From the NCBI RefSeq assembly GCF_920984675.1, contig NZ_CAKLBV010000031.1:1-49682 (forward strand): DNA of 49,682 bases, in the 5' to 3' direction. Every line of letters begins with the position of its first letter. Positions within the stretch are counted from its first letter, which is position 1. Made by a program: the position numbers and the translations under genes. Of this stretch, positions 43,303 through 49,682 are shown in pieces. The notes under the pieces are model-generated. The model was not told the origin of the DNA. It saw only the letters and a list, made by a program, of their open reading frames with translations, and did no database searches. This DNA is from Methylobacterium sp. Leaf118. Its GTDB lineage: Bacteria > Pseudomonadota > Alphaproteobacteria > Rhizobiales > Beijerinckiaceae.

Positions 43303-45261
43303 TCAGATCTCGATCTCGGTGCCGATCTCGACCACCTGGGCGGCCGGCACGCAGAAATGAGCGCCGGTGCGCTCGGCGTTGTTCTGCATCACCGCGAACA
43401 GGGCCTCACGCCAAGCCGACATGCCGCGCTGGTCCGAGACCGGGATGATGGTCTCGTGGCCGACGAAGACGGTCAGATCGTGCAGGAACGCCTCCGGCAA
43501 CTGGCCGGCGGCGACGGCGCAGCGCAGGCCTTCGGGGATCGAGGCGGATTGCATGAAGCCGTAGCGCAGGATCACCCGGCGGATGTCGGGGGTGACGGTG
43601 CGGACCTCGGCCCGCTCCGCCGCCGGAACCGTCGGGGCCTCCTCGAACAGGGCGGTGACGATCAGGACGCGGGTGTGGAGCGCGCCGAGCCGGTCGACGA
43701 CGCGCACCATCGGCAGCGGGATGCCTTCGGTGGCCGAGGACAGGAAGGCAGCGCTGCCCGGAAGGGTGATCGGCGGGTCGGTGCGCAGCCGTTCGAGGAA
43801 GGCGGCCTCCGGCGGGCGCCGGTTGATCCGGGCCTCCTCCATGCAGGCATTGCCCTTGCGCCAGGTCAGCATGAGGAAGGCGACCGAGCCCGCCAGCACC
43901 AGCGGAAACCAGCCGCCCTCGACGATCTTCACGCTGTTGGCGGAGAGGAAGATCAGGTCGACCAGGAGGAAGGCGCCGTTGACCGCGAGCACCGCAGGGA
44001 GCGCGTAGCCCCATTTGCGGGCGACCAGCCCGGCGAGCAGCGTCGTGATCGCCATGAGCAGCGACACCGCGATGCCGTAGGCGCCGGCCAGGGCATCGGA
44101 GGAGCGGAAGATCACCACCGCCGCGAGGGTCGCCCCGGCCAGCAGCCAGTTGACCGTCGGCACGTAGATCTGGCCGCGCTCGTCCGGAGCCGTGTGGACG
44201 ACGCGCATCGGCGGCAGGAAGCCGAGCTGGATCGATTGCTGGGTCAGGGAGAACACGCCCGAGATGATCGCCTGGGAGGCGATGACGGTCGCGAGGGTCG
44301 CCAGCCCGATTAGCGGGTAATGGGCCCAGTCCGGGGCGAGGCGGTAGAACGGGTTCTCCGCCGCCGACGGGTCGGCGAGCAGGATCGCGCCCTGCCCGAA
44401 ATAGTGGATCACGAGGGCCGGCAGCACCAGGGCGAACCACGCGACCCGGATCGCCCGGGCGCCGAAATGCCCGAGATCGGCATACATCGCCTCCCCGCCC
44501 GTCACTGCCAGGAAGGCCGCGCCGAGCATGGCGAAACCGACATGCAGGCCGGCATGGCCGGTGAATTCCACGGCGCGCAGCGGATTGACGGCGCTCAGGA
44601 TCTGCGGCGCCTGGAGGATGCCGCCGATGCCGAGCAGGGCCAGCACCGCGAACCACACTAGCATCACCGGCCCGAAGATCCGCCCGATGAAGGCCACGCC
44701 CCGGCTCTGGACGAGGAAGAGCCCGACCAGGATGGCGAGGGTGATCGGCACGACGAAGCGGTCGAGCCCCGGCGCATCGACCTTCAGGCCCTCGATCGCC
44801 GAGAGCACCGAGATCGCGGGGGTGATCGCCCCGTCCCCGAACAGGAGCGCGGCGCCGACGAGGCCGACGACGAGGAGCCAGCCCTGCCAGGAGCCAGCCC
44901 GGGCCTGCCGCGCCCCGAGCAGGGCCAGCATGGCGACGATGCCGCCCTCGCCGCGGTTGTCGGCACGCAGGATCAGCACGGCATATTTCAGGGAGACGAC
45001 GAGGATCAACGCCCACAGGATCAGCGAGACGGCGCCGGTGACGGCGACCGGTGTCGGCGCCCCGCCCTCGCTCGCCGCCCGCACCGCCTCCTTGAAGGCG
45101 TAGAGCGGGCTCGTGCCGATATCGCCGTAGACGATCCCCAGGGTGCCGAGCAGCAGGCTCGGTCCGAGACGCCGTCCCGACTCGGAGGAGGCGGGTGCGG
45201 CAACGCGGGCCGACGCGGAGTCGGACGCCGGTTGGAGCGCGGATTCCTGGGCCACGGACAC
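43303..45261 (-). CDS. kup: low-affinity potassium transporter Kup
   Basis: KUP/HAK-type potassium uptake protein (652 aa). Twelve hydrophobic helices begin with the family motif GIVYGDIGTSPLYAFKEA; further marks are LLFGDGAITPAISVLSAIEGL, GGEAMYADLGHFG and IISGVFSLTQQSIQLGFLP. The soluble C-terminal part (from about residue 460) ends with the cytoplasmic tail. K+/H+ symport is expected. An N-terminal extension rich in Ala/Ser (about 30 aa) precedes the first motif; GTG start at 45261. Confidence 0.95.
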   Translation of the reverse strand: MSVAQESALQPASDSASARVAAPASSESGRRLGPSLLLGTLGIVYGDIGTSPLYAFKEAVRAASEGGAPTPVAVTGAVSLILWALILVVSLKYAVLILRADNRGEGGIVAMLALLGARQARAGSWQGWLLVVGLVGAALLFGDGAITPAISVLSAIEGLKVDAPGLDRFVVPITLAILVGLFLVQSRGVAFIGRIFGPVMLVWFAVLALLGIGGILQAPQILSAVNPLRAVEFTGHAGLHVGFAMLGAAFLAVTGGEAMYADLGHFGARAIRVAWFALVLPALVIHYFGQGAILLADPSAAENPFYRLAPDWAHYPLIGLATLATVIASQAIISGVFSLTQQSIQLGFLPPMRVVHTAPDERGQIYVPTVNWLLAGATLAAVVIFRSSDALAGAYGIAVSLLMAITTLLAGLVARKWGYALPAVLAVNGAFLLVDLIFLSANSVKIVEGGWFPLVLAGSVAFLMLTWRKGNACMEEARINRRPPEAAFLERLRTDPPITLPGSAAFLSSATEGIPLPMVRVVDRLGALHTRVLIVTALFEEAPTVPAAERAEVRTVTPDIRRVILRYGFMQSASIPEGLRCAVAAGQLPEAFLHDLTVFVGHETIIPVSDQRGMSAWREALFAVMQNNAERTGAHFCVPAAQVVEIGTEIEI

Positions 45262-45330
45262 GCTCCGGACACGAGACCGCGGGCCGCGGCGTCCCTCACC
45301 TATGCGCGGCGGGCGCCGCGTCCATGGCGG

Positions 45331-45984
45331 TCAGCGGGCCGGCGACGGGGACGGATCGGGCGCTGCCTTGTCCTGCCCGGCCCGTTCACGCAATCGTGCG
45401 GCCCCAGCGGCGATTTTCTCGGCGATGCGCCCCCGCAGCTCGTCGGACAACTCGACCTCGACGAGGCGCCAGCCCCAATCGTGCAACCGCATCCGGATGC
45501 GGAACTGCTCCTGCCGCGGGCGGTCCGGCGGCACCGCGATCACGACCGAGCGGAAGCCGCGCATGTCGGAGGCGAGGTAGTAGCGCCCGATCCGGGCGAG
45601 GTCGGGGACGCGCAGGCCGTCGCGGCGGTCGTGGCGGGCGGACGGCTCGGCGAGGTCGAGGCCCTGGGGCCAGCCGTCGTCGAGGAGATCGACCACCGTC
45701 TGCGGCGTCACCAGCGCCTCGACCACGGGCAAAGCCAGGGTCGCCGCGGCATCGAGGAGGCGCTGGCGCTCCCGCGGCTCGGCCTCGCCGCTCTCAGCCC
45801 GGATCGCGGCGGTGATCTGCCGGGCGAGCGAGAGGCGCAGGGTCCGGAAGTTGATGCGCCGGGCCACCTCCGCGCTGTCGCCCGCCTGGACCGCCCGGGC
45901 GAAGCCGTAGAGCGACCAGAACGGCGTCAGCGTGTAGGCGAACCACGCCAGGGCCGCCAGGAGGGGAATCGACCACCAGCGCAT
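45331..45984 (-). CDS. DUF2939 domain protein, membrane anchored
   Basis: Protein of 217 aa with an N-terminal transmembrane helix (MRWWSIPLLAALAWFAYTL) and an extracytoplasmic DUF2939 domain; the mark is TPFWSLYGFARAVQAGDSAEVARRINFRTLRLSL. C-terminal WRLVEVELSDELRGRI, then a Pro/Ala tail. No function known to me. It starts 21 bases after the rppH stop and precedes kup by 69 bases, so the three may be one transcript. Confidence 0.82.
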   Translation of the reverse strand: MRWWSIPLLAALAWFAYTLTPFWSLYGFARAVQAGDSAEVARRINFRTLRLSLARQITAAIRAESGEAEPRERQRLLDAAATLALPVVEALVTPQTVVDLLDDGWPQGLDLAEPSARHDRRDGLRVPDLARIGRYYLASDMRGFRSVVIAVPPDRPRQEQFRIRMRLHDWGWRLVEVELSDELRGRIAEKIAAGAARLRERAGQDKAAPDPSPSPAR

Positions 45985-46005
45985 CGGATCAGCCGCGCGC
46001 GCGGC

Positions 46006-46617
46006 TCATGACGCGCCCTCGCCCGCTCCGCCCATCGCCGCGTGCCATCCGGTCAGGCCCGAGAAGGCCGCGACGACGCCCTCGTAGACCGGCCGCTTGA
46101 AGGGGATGATGAGGTCGGGCAGCGCCTCGAGCCGCTCCCAGCGCCACGCGTCGAATTCGGGCTTGTGCCGGCCGCCCCCGGGGGCCTCGACGTCGATGGC
46201 ATCCTCGCCGCCGGTCAGGCCGAAGGCGAACCATTTCTGCCGCTGGCCGCGATAGCGCCCCTTCCAGGCCCGTTTGGTCACATCCGGGGGCAGGTCGTAG
46301 GCCAGCCAGTCGCGGGCCTCGGCGAGCAGCGTGACGGCCTCGGCCGGCACGTTGGTCTCCTCGTGGAGTTCGCGAAGCGCCGCCGCGAGGGGAGCCTCGC
46401 CCTCGTCGATGCCGCCCTGCGGCATCTGCCAGGCATGCCCGTCGGCGACGTGCTCGGGTCCGGCCTCGCTCTTGCGGCGTCCGAGGAAGACGAGGCCGGC
46501 GCGACTGAACAGGGCCACCCCGACGCAGGGGCGATAGGGCAGCGCGCCGCCATCGGGCAGGCGCGCGGGGTCAACGCGGGGTTCGTCGCGCGGACGATCT
46601 CGGCTCGGGCTTGTCAT
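46006..46617 (-). CDS. rppH: RNA 5'-pyrophosphohydrolase (Nudix)
   Basis: Nudix hydrolase (203 aa) of the RppH type, which removes pyrophosphate from 5' triphosphate RNA ends and so starts RNase E-dependent decay. The Nudix box [20 protein letters not shown] with TNV occupies residues 68-90; WQMPQGGID and [10 protein letters not shown] are RppH marks, and [18 protein letters not shown] follows. I chose the ATG at 46617; the frame stays open well upstream but that part looks like a shadow. An N-terminal tail of about 27 residues is longer than in E. coli. Confidence 0.93.
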   Translation of the reverse strand: MTSPSRDRPRDEPRVDPARLPDGGALPYRPCVGVALFSRAGLVFLGRRKSEAGPEHVADGHAWQMPQGGIDEGEAPLAAALRELHEETNVPAEAVTLLAEARDWLAYDLPPDVTKRAWKGRYRGQRQKWFAFGLTGGEDAIDVEAPGGGRHKPEFDAWRWERLEALPDLIIPFKRPVYEGVVAAFSGLTGWHAAMGGAGEGAS

Positions 46618-46738
46618 GGCGGCGCGACCATAGGACGGGCGCCGCCGCACCGGCAACGCCGTCCTGGCCGCCGCGGCGACGCGATCCGTCGCCGGACCCC
46701 TCACGATCGCGGCACGAGGGCCGCGACCTCGGGGCGGA

Positions 46739-48427
46739 TCAGGCCGCGCGCACGCCGGCCAGGAACCGGCCGACCTCGCCGCGCAGGTGCTCGGACTGGC
46801 GCGACAACTCGGTGGAGGCGGCCAGGACCTGATCGGCGGCGACGCCCGCCTCCTCGGCCGCGCCCGCCACGCCCGCGATGTTGCCGGTGACCTCGCCCGT
46901 GCCCGCCGCGGCCTGGGCGACGTTGCGCACGATCTCCTGCGTGGCCGCGCCCTGCTGCTCGACCGCCGCGGCGATCGAGGCGGCGACCCGGCTGATCTCC
47001 TCGATGCGGCCGGTGATGCGGGTGATGGCCGTGGCCGCGTTCTCCGTGGTGCCCTGGATGCGGCCGATCTGGCCCACGATCTCCTCGGTCGCCCGGGCGG
47101 TCTGGTTGGCGAGTTCCTTGACCTCGGCGGCGACGACGGCGAAGCCGCGCCCCGCCTCGCCGGCACGGGCCGCCTCGATGGTGGCGTTGAGCGCAAGCAG
47201 GTTGGTCTGACCGGCGATGGTGGTGATCATCGTGACGACGTCACCGATCTTGGCGACCGCCTCGCTCAATTCGCGGACATGCCCCTCCGTCCGCGCCGCC
47301 TCGCCGACGGCCTCCTGGGCGAGCATCGACGAGCCGCTGACCTGCCGGCTGATCTCCTGCACGGAGGAGCCGAGCTCCTCGGCCGCCGCCGCGACGGTGT
47401 TGACGTTGGTGGCGGCCTCCTCGGCGGCGGCGGCCACGCTGACCGACCGGGTCGCGGTCTGGCTCGCGGCGCCGGCCATGCCCTGGGCGGTCGCCTGAAG
47501 CTCGGTCGCGGCCGAGGAGACGAGGGCGACGACGCCGCCGACCGCCCGCTCGAAGTTATCGGCCATGGTGCGCATGCCCACCTTGCGCTGAACCTCCGCA
47601 TCGGCGCGGGCCGCCGCGCTCTCCTCCTCGAGGGCGCGCATCCGGATCAGGCTGTCCTTGAACACCTGCACGCCGTCGGCGATCGTCCCGATCTCCGTGC
47701 GGGCGCCCCGGTGGGGAACCGTGACCGTGTGATCGCCGGCGGCGAGGGCCTGCATCGGCCCGACCACCGAGGCGATGCCGCGGGTGACGCCGCGCACGAT
47801 CATCGTGGCCAGCAGCACGGAGAGCGCGAAGCCCAGCCCGACCGCGGCGATCGCCGCCGTGCGGGCCCACCAGAAGGTCGCCTCGCTCTTGGCCATGGCG
47901 AGGGTGGCGCCCTGGTTGTTGTAGGCGACCAGCGCTTCGAGGGCGCTCGACATCGCCCGGCGCGGGACGAGGCCCTTGGACTCGTAGAAGGCGAAGGCCT
48001 CCGCCTTCTGACCCTTGCGGGACAGGTCGAGGACGATGTTCCGCTCGGTCTCGAACGTCGCGAGGTTGCGCCGGTAGGTGTCGTAGAGCGCGCGCTCCTC
48101 CGCCGAGGTGATCAGAGTCTCGTAGAGGGCCTGCCGCTCGGCGATCCGGGTGCCGAAGCGCTCGAAATCCTTCTCCATCCCGGCCACCATCTGCGGATCG
48201 GTGGCCTGGGTGTGACGCAGCATCACGCTGTTCATGCGTGCCGACAACGTGTCGATCTCGCCCAGTGCCCGGACACTGGGCAGCCAGTTTCGCTCAATCG
48301 TCAGAGCGTCGTCGCGCAGAATCTGCATGCTGACGAGCCCTAGAATGCCGACCCCGAGCAGGAACCCGGTCAACAGGGCGAAGGAAGCGATCAACTTGTT
48401 GCGGATCGACAGCGTTTGAAACGACAC
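46739..48427 (-). CDS. methyl-accepting chemotaxis protein
   Basis: Transmembrane chemoreceptor (562 aa). Transmembrane helix 1 is residues 12-34, a periplasmic four-helix-bundle-like domain (35-185), helix 2 is 186-211, then a HAMP domain and the MCP signalling domain with the hairpin tip [29 protein letters not shown]. No CheBR-binding pentapeptide is visible at the end. I chose the GTG at 48427 because CGGAG lies about 7 bases upstream; an in-frame GTG at 48460 is less well supported. The ligand is unknown. No other che genes are in the window. Confidence 0.93.
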   Translation of the reverse strand: MSFQTLSIRNKLIASFALLTGFLLGVGILGLVSMQILRDDALTIERNWLPSVRALGEIDTLSARMNSVMLRHTQATDPQMVAGMEKDFERFGTRIAERQALYETLITSAEERALYDTYRRNLATFETERNIVLDLSRKGQKAEAFAFYESKGLVPRRAMSSALEALVAYNNQGATLAMAKSEATFWWARTAAIAAVGLGFALSVLLATMIVRGVTRGIASVVGPMQALAAGDHTVTVPHRGARTEIGTIADGVQVFKDSLIRMRALEEESAAARADAEVQRKVGMRTMADNFERAVGGVVALVSSAATELQATAQGMAGAASQTATRSVSVAAAAEEAATNVNTVAAAAEELGSSVQEISRQVSGSSMLAQEAVGEAARTEGHVRELSEAVAKIGDVVTMITTIAGQTNLLALNATIEAARAGEAGRGFAVVAAEVKELANQTARATEEIVGQIGRIQGTTENAATAITRITGRIEEISRVAASIAAAVEQQGAATQEIVRNVAQAAAGTGEVTGNIAGVAGAAEEAGVAADQVLAASTELSRQSEHLRGEVGRFLAGVRAA

Positions 48428-48629
48428 GGCGTGCTCCGGACACGATCTTGCAAGCCGCACGAACCTCGGCGGTCAATCATTTGTGACCACCGAAAGGTTA
48501 CGGGATTGCGAAGGATCGTGTCGATCACCGCAACGCGGCGCGAATGGCGGAGGGAAGTGTCCGTCACGAAACGGCGGGCGCCGAGTAGACGCGATGCGCC
48601 CTCTCCGTTTTCGCTGCGCCCCGGCCTCG

Positions 48630-48646
48630 ATTCTATCATTTGATAG
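48630..48646 (-). promoter_or_regulatory. extended -10 element with palindrome upstream of the MCP gene
   Basis: On the minus strand TGATAGAAT reads as an extended -10 (TGnTAnAAT); it overlaps the palindrome CTATCA-TT-TGATAG (48633-48646). No -35 is visible. On the plus strand the palindrome is followed by five T and could instead be a weak terminator. Confidence 0.35.
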
Positions 48647-48668
48647 TTTTTGCGGAGCGCGCCCGCCG

Positions 48669-49682
48669 TCAGGGCGTCGCGCTCGAGAGCTTCGCGACGG
48701 ACGGTTGGCGCAGGGCCACACTGACGGGAACGAGCCGGATGCCCCGGGTCTCCAGGTCGCGCGTCCAACGGGCGAGGCGATCGATGGTGAGCTGGGCGGC
48801 GCTGCCCGAGGCCAGAACGAAGCCCTTCTGGCGGGCCAACGCTTCGAGCCGGGCCAGCTCGGCATCGATCGCCTCGGGCAGCGCGGTGGCGTCGATCACG
48901 ACCTCGGCCCGGGCGGCCGGCAGCTTCACCTTGCCGGCCAGCGCTCCGACCTGGGAGCGCTGCGCGGTGCCGTCGTCGACGAAGCCGAGGCCGCGCCCGG
49001 CGACCTCCTTGAGGACCGGCTCCAGGGCCGCGGGCTCCGCCAGGAGCTTGGCCCCCATCAGGTTGACGACGCCGACGATGCCGGGAAAGCGGCTCATGGC
49101 CCAGGCAGTCCGATCGAGGTTCTCGGCCGGGCGCGAGGCCGCCAGGAGCGCCTGGGGGCCGGGATCGCTGTCGGGATAGTCGAAGGGCTCCATCGGGAGT
49201 TGGAGCAGGATCTCGTGGCCCGCCTCGCGGGCGCGGGCCGCCGTCTTCTCGAGGTCGCTGCCGTAGGGTGAGAGCGCGAGGCTCACCGCCCCGGGAAGGC
49301 GCGCGATGGCGGCCAGGGTCGCCGCCTGCCCGATGCCGAGCCCCGACACCAGGATCGCGATGCGCGGGCCCTGGCCGGGCTCTTCCGGGCGGGCATACTG
49401 GTCGAGGGGGCGCAGGCGGCCCTCTCCGACCCGCGGCAGCGGGCCGTGGCGCCCGCGCTCGCTCAGGCGCGGATCGGGCGCGGCGTTGAGCTTGATCGTG
49501 CTCGCGTTCGGCACGCGGATGATGACCGGCGCCTCCGGGGCCGTGGCACCAGCCGGGCGGAACACCGTGACGCCCGAGGCCTGTTCGACCTCGGTGGCCG
49601 ACTGGGCCGCTCCCGCGGGCCGCTCGGGCGCCGCCTCGGCGATGCGGGGCGCAAGCGGGGTCGCCGCCTCGCGCAGGGCGAT
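48669..49682 (-). CDS. divergent polysaccharide deacetylase family protein, 5' end missing
   Basis: YibQ-like divergent polysaccharide deacetylase (PF04748), a NodB-fold domain. The conserved segments are RIAILVSGLGIGQAATLAAIARLPGAVSLALSPYG, ILLQLPMEPFDYP, VGVVNLMGAKLLAEP and FVDDGT. The reading frame is open to the last base of the window, with 39 more codons beyond the GTG at 49565 (Ala/Pro/Glu-rich), so the true start and probably a membrane anchor lie outside. The catalytic Asp/His set of active deacetylases is only partly recognisable, so activity is unproven. Confidence 0.85.
   Translation of the reverse strand: MALREAATPLAPRIAEAAPERPAGAAQSATEVEQASGVTVFRPAGATAPEAPVIIRVPNASTIKLNAAPDPRLSERGRHGPLPRVGEGRLRPLDQYARPEEPGQGPRIAILVSGLGIGQAATLAAIARLPGAVSLALSPYGSDLEKTAARAREAGHEILLQLPMEPFDYPDSDPGPQALLAASRPAENLDRTAWAMSRFPGIVGVVNLMGAKLLAEPAALEPVLKEVAGRGLGFVDDGTAQRSQVGALAGKVKLPAARAEVVIDATALPEAIDAELARLEALARQKGFVLASGSAAQLTIDRLARWTRDLETRGIRLVPVSVALRQPSVAKLSSATP

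Noticed and set aside
1..49682. CRISPR arrays, tRNA or rRNA genes, prophage or insertion sequences
   Set aside because: I saw no regularly spaced direct repeats, no tRNA T-loop sequences in cloverleaf context, and no integrase, transposase or structural phage gene.

Overview
The window is G+C-rich chromosomal DNA from an alphaproteobacterium of the Rhizobiales (Hyphomicrobiales), most likely Methylobacteriaceae (Methylobacterium/Methylorubrum). This is inferred from gene content and order (rpmH-rnpA-yidC-engB followed later by argB; an ABC exporter next to rpmE and a DUF1465 gene; lspA next to ileS and a pair of M16 peptidase genes) and from two short dispersed repeats typical of that order. 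I see no phage, insertion sequence, CRISPR array, tRNA or rRNA. Almost all of it is ordinary housekeeping chromosome with tightly packed genes.

Layout. 1-5 kb: 3' part of comEC, then a leftward ABC exporter/D-cysteine desulfhydrase pair and divergent rpmE with a good sigma-70 promoter and terminator. 5.3-10.2 kb: DUF1465 gene, a probable leftward small RNA, then the rightward rpmH-rnpA-yidC-engB-DUF423 cluster. 10.3-11.5 kb: one conspicuously A+T-rich orphan gene, the best candidate for recent horizontal acquisition. 11.5-14.5 kb: a carboxymuconolactone-decarboxylase-like secreted protein, an AtoE-type short-chain fatty acid transporter and a PPP-family phosphatase.

14.5-18.9 kb is the most structured part. 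It holds three copies (one decayed) of a small secreted Ig/cadherin-like protein. Copies 1 and 3 share related promoter regions with palindromes, and a remnant of the clpB 3' end follows copy 2. The intact clpB carries a sigma-32-like promoter. I read this as a local tandem duplication of the unit promoter + secreted gene + clpB 3' end.

18.9-29 kb: MOSC protein, argB, a HAD nucleotidase overlapping a zincin-like metalloprotease, an O-antigen-ligase-like membrane protein, DUF2937, a small conserved protein, a WD40 protein with a DUF1275 membrane protein, a single-domain response regulator, two secreted unknowns and an isolated bioD. 29-39.4 kb: ferredoxin-NADP reductase, a VOC dioxygenase, an inactive/active M16 peptidase pair, a secreted unknown, lspA, ileS and an L,D-transpeptidase, all leftward. 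39.6-43.3 kb: dctA, a ROK kinase, an unknown and a small secreted protein, rightward. 43.3 kb to the end: kup, DUF2939, rppH, a methyl-accepting chemotaxis protein and a polysaccharide-deacetylase-like protein cut by the window end, all leftward.

Functionally, rpmH, rnpA, yidC and engB link ribosome assembly, RNase P and membrane insertion; lspA, yidC, the M16 pair and the L,D-transpeptidase serve the cell envelope; dctA and the AtoE transporter serve organic acid uptake; clpB serves heat-shock disaggregation.
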